Source: Stella humosa (GTDB lineage: Bacteria; Pseudomonadota; Alphaproteobacteria; ATCC43930; Allostellaceae). Taken from it: 64,000 nucleotides of DNA. A program made the position numbers and the translations under genes. The notes beneath the pieces are model-generated. The model saw only the letters and a list, made by a program, of their open reading frames with translations. It was not told where the DNA came from and did no database searches. The stretch covers positions 5,514,351-5,578,350 of the forward strand of contig NZ_AP019700.1 in assembly GCF_006738645.1 (NCBI RefSeq), given 5' to 3'. Below, in pieces: positions 18,550 to 29,587 of the stretch; position 1 is the first letter of the stretch, and every line of letters begins with the position of its first letter.

Positions 18550-19494
18550 ATGCGGATCATCCGGCATTGGGACGAGACGGCGGCGCGGCTGGGCGCGGTG
18601 CTGGCGCTCGGCAATTTCGACGGCGTCCATCGCGGCCATCGGGCCGTGATCGGGGCCGCGCGCGCCGAGGCCCGGCGGCTGGGCGCGCCGGCCGGGGTGC
18701 TGACGTTCGAGCCGCACCCGCGCCAGCTTTTCCGCCCGGACGACCCGCCCTTCCGCCTGACGCCGTTTCGCCTGAAGGCCCGCCTGATGGAGGAGATGGG
18801 GCTGGACGTGCTCTATGCCCTGCCGTTCGACCGCGCCTTCAGCCAGCTTACCGCCGACGCCTTCATCGCCGAGGTGCTGGTCGCCGGGTTCGGGGTGCGC
18901 CATGTGGTGGCGGGGCAGGATTTCGTCTTCGGGCATGACCGCGGCGGGTCCATGGCGCTGCTGGCCGCGCGCGGCGCGGCGCACGGCTTCGGCGTCACCA
19001 CGGCCGACCCGGTGGTGCTGGACGGCGCGGTCATCTCGTCGAGCCGCATCCGCCGGCTGCTGGAAACGGGCGCGCCGGCCGAGGCGGCCCGCCTGCTGGG
19101 CCGGCCTTGGGAGGTCGAGGGCCGGGTCGAAGCCGGCCACCAGCGTGGGCGGACGATCGGCTTTCCCACCGCCAACATCGCGCTGGGCGACTGCCTGCGC
19201 CCGGCGGTCGGCGTCTATGCCATCGAGGCCCGGCTGGACGCGCCCGACGCCCCCATATGGAAGGGGGTAGCGAATTTCGGCCGCCGGCCCACCGTCGACG
19301 GCACTTCGCTATGGCTCGAGGTGCATCTTTTCGACTATTCGGGCGACCTGTACGGCCGCCACCTGCGGGTCGCCTTGCGCGAATACTTGCGCGGCGAGCG
19401 CAAATTTGATGGTTTGGCCGCGCTGAAGGCCCAGATTGCCGATGATGCAGCACAGGCCCGGGCGCTTCTCGAAGCACCTGCCGCCACCGTTTGA
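18550..19494 (+). CDS. ribF: Bifunctional riboflavin kinase / FAD synthetase RibF
   Basis: Converts riboflavin to FMN and then FAD in the cytoplasm. The 314 residues are standard. The N-terminal adenylyltransferase domain has LGNFDGVHRGHRAV at residues ~20-33 and VLTFEPHPRQLFRP; the C-terminal flavokinase domain has RGRTIGFPTANI near 199-210 and WKGVANFGRRPTVDG. It begins the classic ribF-ileS-lspA run, 38 bases before ileS. No FMN riboswitch-like structure was recognised in the short leader. Confidence 0.96.
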   Translation: MRIIRHWDETAARLGAVLALGNFDGVHRGHRAVIGAARAEARRLGAPAGVLTFEPHPRQLFRPDDPPFRLTPFRLKARLMEEMGLDVLYALPFDRAFSQLTADAFIAEVLVAGFGVRHVVAGQDFVFGHDRGGSMALLAARGAAHGFGVTTADPVVLDGAVISSSRIRRLLETGAPAEAARLLGRPWEVEGRVEAGHQRGRTIGFPTANIALGDCLRPAVGVYAIEARLDAPDAPIWKGVANFGRRPTVDGTSLWLEVHLFDYSGDLYGRHLRVALREYLRGERKFDGLAALKAQIADDAAQARALLEAPAATV

Positions 19495-19532
19495 CCCGGC
19501 CCCAGATTAGGGCCACCCGACCAGAGGACCCG

Positions 19533-22397
19533 ATGGCGAAGGACTACAAGGCGACCGTCTTCCTGCCGCAGACCGATTTCCCCATGCGGGCCGGCCTGCC
19601 GGCGATGGAGCCGAAGCTGCTGGCCCGCTGGGCCGAGAACGATCTTTTCGCGCGCCTGCGCCAGACGGCGGCGGGGCGGGAGAAGTTCATCCTCCATGAC
19701 GGCCCGCCCTATGCCAACGGCAACCTGCATATCGGCCACGCCCTCAACAAGATCCTGAAGGACGTCATCAACCGCTCGCAGCAGATGCTGGGCCGCGACG
19801 CCAACTATGTCCCGGGCTGGGACTGCCACGGCCTGCCGATCGAGTGGAAGATCGAGGAGAAGTACCGCGCCGCCGGCCGCGACAAGGACGCCGTGCCGAT
19901 CGACGAGTTCCGTCGCGAGTGCCGCGAGTTCGCCGACCACTGGATCGGCGTGCAGAAGGCCGAATTCCGCCGCCTGGGCGTCGAGGGCGACTGGGACCGG
20001 CCCTACACCACCATGGCCTACCCGGCCGAGGCGCAGATCGTCCGTGAGATCGGCCGCTTCCTGATGAATGGCGGGCTGTTCCGTGGCTCGAAGCCAGTGA
20101 TGTGGTCCGTGGTCGAAAAGACCGCGCTGGCCGAGGCCGAGGTCGAGTACCACGACCACACCTCGAACACCGTCTATCTGCGCTTCCCCGTCGCCACCGC
20201 GTCGCGGCCGGAGCTGGACGGCGTTTCCATGGTCATCTGGACGACGACGCCCTGGACCATGCCCGGCAACCGGGCCATCGCCTATGGCGCCGACATCCCC
20301 TACGTCGTGGTCGAGGTGACCGAGGCGGCCGAGGGCAGCCTGGCGCGCGTGGGCGAACGGATGCTGCTGGCCGAGGCGCTGGTGCCGGCGGTGGCGGCCG
20401 CCACCGGCATCGCCGGCCATCGCGTCGCAGCCAGCCTGTCCGGCGTCGACCTGGCGGGCACCGTCTGCCGCCACCCGCTGGCGGGCCATCCCGGCGCCGA
20501 CGGTGGCTACGACTTCCCGGTGGCACTGCTGGCGGGCGACTTCGTCACCACCGATCAGGGCACCGGGCTGGTCCACATGGCCCCCGGCCATGGCGCCGAC
20601 GACTACGAACTGGCGCTGGCGCACGGCATCACCGCGCCCCAGACCGTGTCCGAGGACGGCAGCTACTTCCCCCATGTGCCGCTGTTCGCGGGCCGGCGGG
20701 TGCTGACCCCCTATGGCAAGAAGGGCGATGCCGACGAGGCCGTCATCGCGGTGATGACGGAGGTGGGCGCGCTGCTGGGCCGCGGCACGCTGCTGCATTC
20801 CTATCCCCACTCCTGGCGTTCGAAGGCGCCGCTCATCTTCCGCAACACGCCCCAATGGTTCATCTCGATGACCACCAACGGGCTGCGGGACACCGCCTTG
20901 GCGGCGATCGACGACACCCGCTTCGTGCCGCCGCAGGGCCAGAACCGCCTGCGCAGCATGATCGAGACCCGGCCGGACTGGTGCATCTCGCGCCAGCGCG
21001 CCTGGGGCGTGCCCATCGCCATCTTCGTCGAGAAGAAGACGGGCGAGCTGCTGCGCGACCAGGATGTGGTCGACCGCATCGCCGCCGCCTTCGAATCCGA
21101 GGGGGCCGACGCCTGGTACACCAGCCCGCCCGAACGCTTCCTCGGCCCCGGTCGCGACCCGGCCGACTACGAGCAGGTGAAGGACGTGGTCGACGTGTGG
21201 TTCGACTCCGGCTCCACCCACAGCTTCGTCCTGGAGCAGCGGCCGGAGCTGGCCTGGCCGGCATCGCTCTACCTGGAAGGCTCGGACCAGCATCGCGGCT
21301 GGTTCCATTCCTCGCTGCTGGAATCCTGCGGCACCCGCGGGCGCGCACCCTACGACGCCGTGCTGACCCATGGCTTCGTCATGGACGAGCAGGGCCGCAA
21401 GATGTCAAAGTCGCTGGGCAACGTGACGGCCCCGCAGACGGTGATCGACGAGTACGGCGCCGACATCCTGCGCCTGTGGGTGGTCAGCGCCGACTATTCC
21501 GAAGACCTGCGGATCGGCAAGGAGATCCTGAAGCACCAGTCGGAGATGTATCGCCGGCTGCGCAACACGCTGCGCTACCTGCTGGGGGCGCTCGACGGCT
21601 TCGATCCAGCCGAGAAGGTGGCCGCGGCCGACATGCCGGAGCTGGAGCGCTGGGTGCTGCACCGGCTGGCCGAGACCGACCGCACGGTGCGGCAGGCCTG
21701 TGCCGACTTCGAGTTCCATGCCATCTTTACCGCCCTGCACAATTTCTGTGCGGTCGACCTGTCGGCCTTCTACTTCGACATCCGCAAGGACGCGCTCTAC
21801 TGCGACGCGCCCGATGCGCTGCGCCGGCGCGCCTGCCGCACCGTCATGGACCAGATCTTCGACTGCCTGACGGCCTGGCTGGCACCCATCCTCTGCTTCA
21901 CCGCCGAGGAAGCCTGGCTCGCCCGCCATGGCGATGCACCGGAAACCAGCGTGCATCTGCGCCTCTTCCCCGACATCCCAGCTTCCTGGCTGGACGAGGC
22001 GCTGGCCGCCAAGTGGCAGACGGTGCGCGAGGTGCGTCGCGTCGTCACCGGCGCGCTGGAGCTGGAGCGGGCGCAACGCCGCATCGGCGCCAGCCTGCAG
22101 GCATCGCCCGTCGTCGCGGTGACGCCGGCGCAGGCGGCAGCCTTCGCGGGGCTGTCGCTGGCGGAGATCGCGATCACGTCTTCGGCCGCGCTGACCGTCG
22201 TCGAGGGAGAGGCGCTCGAGAATGCCTTCCGGCTCGACGACGTGCCGGGGGTGGCGGTGGTGCCGCGCCTGGCCGACGGCCAGAAGTGCCAGCGCTGCTG
22301 GCGCATCCTGCCGGAGGTAGGCCAGGTCGCCCGGCATGAGGACCTTTGCGTGCGCTGCGCCGAGGCGGTGCCCGGCCTGACCAGCGAAGCCGCATGA
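19533..22397 (+). CDS. ileS: Isoleucyl-tRNA synthetase
   Basis: Class I aminoacyl-tRNA synthetase charging tRNA-Ile. 954 residues from the ATG at 19533 (GAGGA ribosome site; an upstream in-frame start at 19491 would add 14 unlikely residues). The HIGH motif is at residues 66-69, KMSKS at 623-627, with the CP1 editing domain between (WTTTPWTMPGNRAI). The C-terminal zinc-binding end CQRCWRILPEVGQV...CVRC is present, as in bacterial-type IleRS. The stop overlaps lspA by 4 bases. Confidence 0.98.
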   Translation: MAKDYKATVFLPQTDFPMRAGLPAMEPKLLARWAENDLFARLRQTAAGREKFILHDGPPYANGNLHIGHALNKILKDVINRSQQMLGRDANYVPGWDCHGLPIEWKIEEKYRAAGRDKDAVPIDEFRRECREFADHWIGVQKAEFRRLGVEGDWDRPYTTMAYPAEAQIVREIGRFLMNGGLFRGSKPVMWSVVEKTALAEAEVEYHDHTSNTVYLRFPVATASRPELDGVSMVIWTTTPWTMPGNRAIAYGADIPYVVVEVTEAAEGSLARVGERMLLAEALVPAVAAATGIAGHRVAASLSGVDLAGTVCRHPLAGHPGADGGYDFPVALLAGDFVTTDQGTGLVHMAPGHGADDYELALAHGITAPQTVSEDGSYFPHVPLFAGRRVLTPYGKKGDADEAVIAVMTEVGALLGRGTLLHSYPHSWRSKAPLIFRNTPQWFISMTTNGLRDTALAAIDDTRFVPPQGQNRLRSMIETRPDWCISRQRAWGVPIAIFVEKKTGELLRDQDVVDRIAAAFESEGADAWYTSPPERFLGPGRDPADYEQVKDVVDVWFDSGSTHSFVLEQRPELAWPASLYLEGSDQHRGWFHSSLLESCGTRGRAPYDAVLTHGFVMDEQGRKMSKSLGNVTAPQTVIDEYGADILRLWVVSADYSEDLRIGKEILKHQSEMYRRLRNTLRYLLGALDGFDPAEKVAAADMPELERWVLHRLAETDRTVRQACADFEFHAIFTALHNFCAVDLSAFYFDIRKDALYCDAPDALRRRACRTVMDQIFDCLTAWLAPILCFTAEEAWLARHGDAPETSVHLRLFPDIPASWLDEALAAKWQTVREVRRVVTGALELERAQRRIGASLQASPVVAVTPAQAAAFAGLSLAEIAITSSAALTVVEGEALENAFRLDDVPGVAVVPRLADGQKCQRCWRILPEVGQVARHEDLCVRCAEAVPGLTSEAA

Positions 22398-22885
22398 GCC
22401 GCGCCGTCCTGGGCTTGGTGGCGGCGGCCGTGGTCTTTGCCGCCGACCAGGTCAGCAAAGAGTGGATGCTGGACTATCTGGCGGTGCAGGGGCCGCTCGG
22501 GCGCGGCCGCTTCGTGCCGGTGACCGACTTCTTCAACCTCGTGGTGGTGTGGAACCGCGGGGTCAGCTTCGGCCTGTTCGCCGGCCATGACGACATGGTC
22601 CGCTGGGCCTTGTCGGGGCTGGCGGTGGCGGTGTCGGTGGTCCTGGCGGTATGGCTGTTCCGCACCCGGGTCGGCCTGGTGGCGCTGGGGCTGGGCTGCG
22701 TCATCGGCGGCGCCATCGGCAATGTGGTGGACCGCGTCCGCTTCGGCGCGGTGTTCGATTTCCTCGATTTCCATGCGTTGGGCTATCACTGGCCGGCGTT
22801 CAACGTCGCCGACTCCGGCATATTCGTCGGGGTCGCCGCGTTGTTGCTCGACGGGTTGTTCAGCCGGCGGGAAGGGCATACATAG
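22394..22885 (+). CDS. lspA: Lipoprotein signal peptidase II
   Basis: Inner-membrane aspartic protease that cleaves prolipoproteins before the lipidated Cys. 163 residues with four membrane segments and the conserved motifs FAADQVSK, NRGVSFGLF, GGAIGNVVDRVRFGAVFDF and FNVADSGI; the catalytic Asp pair lies in the last two. Translationally coupled to ileS (ATGA overlap), the usual arrangement. Likely substrates encoded nearby are the DUF3035 lipoprotein, MltA, the MbnP-like protein and the 47-residue lipoprotein. Confidence 0.97.
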   Translation: MSRAVLGLVAAAVVFAADQVSKEWMLDYLAVQGPLGRGRFVPVTDFFNLVVVWNRGVSFGLFAGHDDMVRWALSGLAVAVSVVLAVWLFRTRVGLVALGLGCVIGGAIGNVVDRVRFGAVFDFLDFHALGYHWPAFNVADSGIFVGVAALLLDGLFSRREGHT

Positions 22886-22892
22886 GTCGGCC

Positions 22893-23486
22893 ATGAGCGA
22901 GCAAGCGAAGTGCTACGGGATCTCCGGCGTCACGCGCGTGGGCATCCTGGCCATGGTGGCCCTGGCAATGGGCGCCTGCGGCAACCTCCGCCAGCAGATG
23001 GGGCTGGACAAGCAGACGCCGGACGAGTTCCGCATCGTCGCCCGGCCGCCACTCAGCCTGCCGCCGGACTACGCGCTGCGACCGCCGCAGCCTGGGGCCG
23101 CCCGGCCGCAGGAGGCGACTGTCGTCGACCGCGCCAAGCAGACCGTGTTCCGCATCGAACCTTCTGCGGCGGCACCGACGCGTGAGTTGCCGGCTGGCGC
23201 CAGTGCCGGCGAGTCGGTCCTGCTGCGCCAGGCCGGCGCCGACCGGGCCGACCCCAATATCCGCGAGGTCCTGACCAAGGAAGGTGTCGGTGCCGAGCAG
23301 CCGGAGCGCGGCGTGGTCGAGCGGCTGGCCTTCTGGCGCAGCGCGCCCGAAGCCGGCGTCGTCGTCGACCCGCAGCGCGAGGCCCAGCGCCTGCGCGAGA
23401 ACCAGGCGCTCGGCCGGCCGGTCACCGAGGGCGAGACGGCGGTCATCCGCCGCCGTCGGCGCGGCCTGTTCGAGGGCATTCTCTGA
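22893..23486 (+). CDS. DUF3035 domain lipoprotein
   Basis: 197 residues. A type II signal sequence ends at lipobox Cys29 (LAMGAC). The mature part starts with the family signature KQTPDEFRIVARPPLSLPPDYALRPPQPG, continues with a low-complexity region, and ends in an Arg-rich tail IRRRRRGLFEGIL. DUF3035 proteins are alphaproteobacterial lipoproteins of unknown role found after lspA. The spacing of 7 bases from lspA supports co-transcription. It is probably anchored in a membrane facing the periplasm. Confidence 0.88.
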   Translation: MSEQAKCYGISGVTRVGILAMVALAMGACGNLRQQMGLDKQTPDEFRIVARPPLSLPPDYALRPPQPGAARPQEATVVDRAKQTVFRIEPSAAAPTRELPAGASAGESVLLRQAGADRADPNIREVLTKEGVGAEQPERGVVERLAFWRSAPEAGVVVDPQREAQRLRENQALGRPVTEGETAVIRRRRRGLFEGIL

Positions 23487-23617
23487 GCGAGGCCGCCTAC
23501 CGACTCGGACCCGCCGATCCGGGCGGCAGGTTTCCGCCGATGGGTGCGTGCGCCAGGATCCGTCCTGTGCCGGATCGTCGATTGGACATGGCGCCGATCG
23601 GCGCGAAAGGAAACGGG

Positions 23618-24997
23618 ATGAAACGTCGGATCCGGTCGGTCGTCGCCCATGCGCTCGGCCAGACAGTGGCCGCGATCGGCCTGCTGGCCGTGCTGGCCGG
23701 CCCCGCCGCGGCGGCCAATGAAGGCCGCCTGTCGCCCGAGGCGGTGGTCCTCGACAACGGGCTGACGCTGGTCGTCGTCTCGAACCCGCAGATGCCGGCG
23801 GTCGCCCACTACGTCTTCTACAAGGTGGGCTCGATCGACGAGCCCTGGGGCAAGTCCGGCATCGCCCATTTCCTGGAACACCTGATGTTCAAGGGCACGC
23901 CGACCGTGCCCGACGCCACCTTCTCGCGCGTGATCGCCAGCAATGGCGGGCGCGACAATGCCTTCACCAGCTACGATTTCACCGGCTACTACCAGATGCT
24001 GCCCGCCGACAAGCTGCCGCTGGCGATGGAGATGGAGGCCGACCGCATGGCCAACCTCGCCTTCACCGAGGCACAGGTCGAATCGGAGCGCCGCGTGGTG
24101 CTGGAGGAACGCTTCTCGCGCACCGACAACAGCCCGTCCGCGCAACTGCGCGAGCAGACCCGGGCCGCCCTCTATCTCAACCATCCCTACCGGCTGCCGG
24201 TGATCGGCTGGGAGCAGGAGATCCGCCAGCTCGGCCATGCCGACGCGCGCGCCTTCTACGAGCGCTGGTACGCCCCCAACAACGCCATCGTCGTGGTCGG
24301 CGGGCGGGTGACGATGGCCGAGGCCAGGCCGATGGCCGAGCGCACCTATGGCCGTATCGCCGCCCGGCCGCTGCCGCCGCGCACGGTAGTGCAGGAACCG
24401 GCCCGCGTCGCCGAGACCCGCATCGAGATGGCGAGCGAGCGGGTGCGCCAACCCTATGTGAACCTGGCCTACATCGCCCCCAGCCTGTTCACCGGCGATA
24501 CCCGGCACGCCTATCCGCTGGAGGTGCTGGCCACCATCATGGGCAGCGGCGTTTCCAGCCGGCTGAACCGGGCGCTGGTCCTGGAGGGCTCGCTGGCGGT
24601 ATCGGCCAGCACGAGCTACGACAGCAACCAGCGCGGCCCCGCCACCTTCAACATCTTCGCCACCCCGCGCCAGGACGTGCCGGTCGCCGCCGTGGAAGCC
24701 GCCATGGCGGCCGAGGTCGCCCGCATCCTGAAGGATGGCGTGACCGAGGCAGAGCTGGCCCGCGCCATCCGCCGGGTCCAGGATTCGGCCGTCTATGCCC
24801 GCGACAGCCTGTCCGGCCCGGCCCGCATCGTCGGCAGCGCGCTCGCGATCGGATTGCCGCTGGAAGAGGTCGACGCCTGGCCCGAGCGCGTCGGCGCGGT
24901 GACCGCGGCCGAGATCGCCGCGGCCGCCCGCCACGTCTTCCGCTCCGAAAATCTCGCCACCAGCATCCTGCTGCCCAAGCGGGCGCAGGGTTCGTGA
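23618..24997 (+). CDS. M16 family zinc peptidase, catalytic member of a pair
   Basis: 459 residues with a Sec signal peptide (~residues 1-33, ending GPAAAAN). The inverted zinc motif HFLEH is at residues 84-88, with the third ligand Glu in the ESERRVVLEER helix further on, so this subunit should be active. It is followed by an M16 protein lacking HxxEH; pitrilysin-like periplasmic proteases of alphaproteobacteria commonly act as such active/inactive pairs. The ATG at 23618 has an AAAGGAAA ribosome site. The substrate is unknown; unstructured peptides are likely. Confidence 0.93.
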   Translation: MKRRIRSVVAHALGQTVAAIGLLAVLAGPAAAANEGRLSPEAVVLDNGLTLVVVSNPQMPAVAHYVFYKVGSIDEPWGKSGIAHFLEHLMFKGTPTVPDATFSRVIASNGGRDNAFTSYDFTGYYQMLPADKLPLAMEMEADRMANLAFTEAQVESERRVVLEERFSRTDNSPSAQLREQTRAALYLNHPYRLPVIGWEQEIRQLGHADARAFYERWYAPNNAIVVVGGRVTMAEARPMAERTYGRIAARPLPPRTVVQEPARVAETRIEMASERVRQPYVNLAYIAPSLFTGDTRHAYPLEVLATIMGSGVSSRLNRALVLEGSLAVSASTSYDSNQRGPATFNIFATPRQDVPVAAVEAAMAAEVARILKDGVTEAELARAIRRVQDSAVYARDSLSGPARIVGSALAIGLPLEEVDAWPERVGAVTAAEIAAAARHVFRSENLATSILLPKRAQGS

Positions 24998-25011
24998 GGG
25001 GAAACGCCGCC

Positions 25012-26394
25012 ATGCCGCCCTTTCCCCGCCGCCTCGTCACAGCCCTGCTGATCCTGATTCCGGCAGCGGTCGCCGCGCCGGCGGCCGCACAGGCGCCGGC
25101 AAATTCTGCATCGGCCAGGCCGGCTGCCATCGAGCGGGTGGTCAGCCCAGGGGGCATCGAGGCCTGGCTGCTGACCGACCGGTCGCTGCCGCTCCTGGCC
25201 GTGTCCATGTCGTTTCCCGGCGGCACCGCGCAGGACAAGCCGGGCAAGGAGGGTGCGGCCGACCTTGCGGCCCAGGTGATGACCGAAGGGGCGGGCGACC
25301 TCGACGCAGAGGCCTTTCGCGCCAAGCTCGAGGATCTGTCGACCAGCCTTTCGGTCTCTGCCAGCCGCGATTCGATGAATCTGTCCTTTCGCACGCTGAG
25401 CCGCTATCGCGACGATGCGCTGGGCCTGCTGCGACTGGCCCTGCTGCAACCGCGCTTCGACGAGGACGCGCTGAAGCGGGCCAAGGAGCGCCAGCTTTCC
25501 GACCTGGCGCGCGCCGCCACCTCGCCGGGCGAGATCGCCCGCGACCTGTGGTGGCGGGTGGCGTTTGCCGGCCATCCCTATGGCCGCGACGGCGACGGAA
25601 CGGAAGCCTCCGTCCCGGCGCTGACCGCCGACGATCTGCGGGGCGTCTGGCGCGACCAGATCGCCCGCGAGGGGGTCAAGATCGGCGTCGTCGGCGATAT
25701 TGACGCTGCCACCCTGGCACCAATGCTGGATGCGCTGCTGGGCCGGCTGCCCGCCAAGCCCGCGCTTTCGCCCGTGCCGCCCGTTGTCGCGGGCGGGGGC
25801 GGCGATGTGCTGATCGTGCAGCGCAAGCAGAGCCAGAGCGTCGTCACCTTCGGCGCCCCCGGCCTGAAGCGCGACGACCCCGACTTCGAGGCGGCCCACC
25901 TCGTCAACTACATCCTGGGCGGCGGCGGCTTCAGCGCCCGGCTGATGCGCGAGGTGCGCGAGAAGGCGGGCCTGGCCTATTCCGTCGGCACGGGCCTCGG
26001 CACGCTGGACGCCACCGGCTTCGTGCAGGGCAACGTCGCCACTGCCAACGGTGCCGTCGCGCGCTCGATCGAACTGATCCGGCAGGAGCTGGGCCGGATG
26101 GGCAGCGAAGGCCCGACCGAAGCCGAGCTGGACAACGCCAAGGGGTCGGTCATCGACTCGTTTGCCCTCAATCTCGACTCGACCATCCGCATCGCCGGCT
26201 TCCTGGTCAGCCTGCAACGCGACGGGCTGGGCATCGACTATCTCGAGACGCGGGCCGACCGCTTCCGCCGCGTGACACTGGCTGACGCCAAGCGCGCCGC
26301 CGCCCGCATTTTCGATCCGGTGCGGCTGCTGTTCGTCGTCGTCGGCGAGCCGGAGAGCCTTCAGGCCACGCGCGCGCCACCTGGCGCGTTGTAG
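25012..26394 (+). CDS. M16 family peptidase-like protein, non-catalytic member
   Basis: 460 residues with a signal peptide (LLILIPAAVAAPAAAQA). M16 fold segments are visible (MSFPGGTAQDKPGKEGAADLAAQVMTEG, FGAPGLKRDDPDFEAAHLVNYILGGGGFSARLMREVREKAGLAYSV), but the HxxEH zinc site is absent: the aligned position reads KEGAADLAAQ. It is likely the partner subunit of the active protease encoded 14 bases upstream. A GTG at 24994 overlapping the previous stop is an alternative start; the ATG at 25012 has GAGGGGA before it. Confidence 0.92.
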   Translation: MPPFPRRLVTALLILIPAAVAAPAAAQAPANSASARPAAIERVVSPGGIEAWLLTDRSLPLLAVSMSFPGGTAQDKPGKEGAADLAAQVMTEGAGDLDAEAFRAKLEDLSTSLSVSASRDSMNLSFRTLSRYRDDALGLLRLALLQPRFDEDALKRAKERQLSDLARAATSPGEIARDLWWRVAFAGHPYGRDGDGTEASVPALTADDLRGVWRDQIAREGVKIGVVGDIDAATLAPMLDALLGRLPAKPALSPVPPVVAGGGGDVLIVQRKQSQSVVTFGAPGLKRDDPDFEAAHLVNYILGGGGFSARLMREVREKAGLAYSVGTGLGTLDATGFVQGNVATANGAVARSIELIRQELGRMGSEGPTEAELDNAKGSVIDSFALNLDSTIRIAGFLVSLQRDGLGIDYLETRADRFRRVTLADAKRAAARIFDPVRLLFVVVGEPESLQATRAPPGAL

Positions 26395-26429
26395 GCCTGT
26401 CGCAGACAACCCGCCCGGACGGACCAACG

Positions 26430-27728
<1,299 letters not shown>

Positions 27729-27735
27729 CGCCGGC

Positions 27736-29535
27736 ATGGCCATCCGCCTGCTGCCCTCGGTCGTCGTCAACCGCATCGCCGCGGGCGAGGTGGTCGAGCG
27801 GCCGGCAGCCGCGGTCAAGGAACTGGTCGAGAACGCGCTGGACGCCGGCGCGCGTCAGGTCGCGGTCACCCTGGCCGATGGTGGCCAGTCGCTGATCGTC
27901 GTCGCCGACGATGGCTGCGGCATGGCGCCGGACGACCTGGAGCTGGCCGTCGAGCGCCACGCCACCTCCAAGCTGCCGGGCGACGACCTGGAGCAGGTGG
28001 CGACGCTGGGATTCCGCGGCGAGGCGCTGCCGTCGATCGGCGCCGTTGCCCGCCTGTCGATCACCAGCCGGCCGGCCGGCGCCGACAGCGCCTGGATCAT
28101 CCAGGTCGAGGGGGGTGCCAAGGGTGCGCCGCGCCCGGCCGCCCACCCGCCGGGGACCCGGGTCGAGGTCCGCGACCTCTTCTATGCCACCCCGGCGCGG
28201 CTGAAATTCCTGAAGTCGATCCGGGCCGAGCGCGACCATGTCGTGGATGCGGTGCGGCGCCTGGCCATGGCCCATCCCGCCGTCGCCTTCACCGTCACGG
28301 AGGACGGCCGGACGCTGCTGCGCTACGCCGCCGAGGCGACGACCGAAGGCGAAGCCGGGCGCCTGGCCCGCCTGGGACAGGTGCTGGGCCAGACGTTTCG
28401 GGAGAATGCGCTGGCGGTCGCGGCCGAGCGCGAGGGCATGCGGCTGTCGGGGTTTGCCGGCCTGCCGACCTATCACCGGGCGACCGCGGCCGAGCAGTAC
28501 CTGTTCGTCAACGGCCGGCCGGTGCGCGACCGGCTGCTGTTCGGCGCGGTGCGCGGGGCCTATGCCGACGTGCTGGCGCGCGACCGCCACCCGGCCGTCG
28601 CCCTCTTCCTCGACATGCCGGCGGACCTGGTCGACGTGAACGTCCACCCGGCCAAGACGGAGGTCCGGTTCCGCGACACCGGGCTGGTGCGGGGGCTGGT
28701 CGTGGGCGCGCTGCGCCATGCGCTGGCGGCCGCCGGCCATCGGGCCAGCACCAGCGTGGCCGAGGCTGCGCTGGGTGCCTTCCGGCCGATGGGTGCCGGC
28801 ACCGGGTTCGCCCCACCGACCGGCGGTGGCGGCTGGATCAATCCCGGGCTGGCGCAACAGCTGGCGGCATTCCAGGCGCCCTCGCCGCGCCTGGCCCTCG
28901 ATCTGCCACCGGCGGCACCGGTGCCGGCCACCGAAGGCGCAGCCGATGCGATGGCGCAGCCGCTGGGTGCCGCGCGCGGCCAGCTTTTCAACACCTACAT
29001 CGTGGCCGAGACGCCCGACGGGCTGGTGCTGGTCGACCAGCACGCCGCCCACGAGCGGCTGGTGCACGAGCGCATGAAGGCGGCCCTCGCCGCCAGCGGC
29101 ATCAAGCGGCAATCGCTGCTGTTGCCGGAGGTGGTCGAGATGGAGCCGGCCGCGATCGACCGGCTGGTCGCGCGGGCGGGCGAACTGGCCGAACTGGGGC
29201 TGGTGCTGGAGGCATTCGGCCCGGGTGCCGTCGTGGTGCGCGAGATCCCGGCGATGCTGGGCGACACCGACGTGCCGGCCCTGGTGCGCGACCTGGCCGA
29301 TGAGTTGGCCGAGCTGGGCCAGGCCTTCTCGCTGAAGGAGCGCCTCGATGCGGTTTCGGGCACGCTCGCCTGCCATGGCAGCGTGCGCGCCGGGCGACGG
29401 CTGTCGGCCGACGAGATGAACGCCCTGCTGCGCCAGATGGAAGTCACGCCCAACAGCGGCCAGTGCAACCACGGCCGGCCGACCTATGTCGAATTGAAGC
29501 GCGCCGATATCGAGAAACTGTTCGGGCGCCGATGA
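27736..29535 (+). CDS. mutL: DNA mismatch repair protein MutL (endonuclease-type)
   Basis: 599 residues. The N-terminal GHKL ATPase domain has [28 protein letters not shown] and [11 protein letters not shown]. The C-terminal domain keeps the endonuclease motif [12 protein letters not shown] plus [11 protein letters not shown] and CNHGRPT, so this MutL should nick DNA during mismatch repair, as in bacteria lacking MutH. It starts 7 bases after pgi and ends the ribF-to-mutL run, facing a hairpin that separates it from the convergent MbnP-like gene. Confidence 0.97.
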   Translation: MAIRLLPSVVVNRIAAGEVVERPAAAVKELVENALDAGARQVAVTLADGGQSLIVVADDGCGMAPDDLELAVERHATSKLPGDDLEQVATLGFRGEALPSIGAVARLSITSRPAGADSAWIIQVEGGAKGAPRPAAHPPGTRVEVRDLFYATPARLKFLKSIRAERDHVVDAVRRLAMAHPAVAFTVTEDGRTLLRYAAEATTEGEAGRLARLGQVLGQTFRENALAVAAEREGMRLSGFAGLPTYHRATAAEQYLFVNGRPVRDRLLFGAVRGAYADVLARDRHPAVALFLDMPADLVDVNVHPAKTEVRFRDTGLVRGLVVGALRHALAAAGHRASTSVAEAALGAFRPMGAGTGFAPPTGGGGWINPGLAQQLAAFQAPSPRLALDLPPAAPVPATEGAADAMAQPLGAARGQLFNTYIVAETPDGLVLVDQHAAHERLVHERMKAALAASGIKRQSLLLPEVVEMEPAAIDRLVARAGELAELGLVLEAFGPGAVVVREIPAMLGDTDVPALVRDLADELAELGQAFSLKERLDAVSGTLACHGSVRAGRRLSADEMNALLRQMEVTPNSGQCNHGRPTYVELKRADIEKLFGRR

Positions 29536-29538
29536 CGG

Positions 29539-29563
29539 TCCCGGCGGCGACGGGCCGCCGGGA
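29539..29563. terminator. Perfect 10-bp hairpin between convergent mutL and MbnP-like genes
   Basis: Left arm 29539-29548 (TCCCGGCGGC), five-base loop, right arm 29554-29563. It starts 4 bases after the mutL stop and lies 25 bases beyond the stop of the gene on the other strand, so it could end transcripts from both sides. No T-run follows on either strand, so intrinsic termination is uncertain. Confidence 0.5.
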
Positions 29564-29587
29564 TGTCAGGCCTCCGGGACGTCAGGC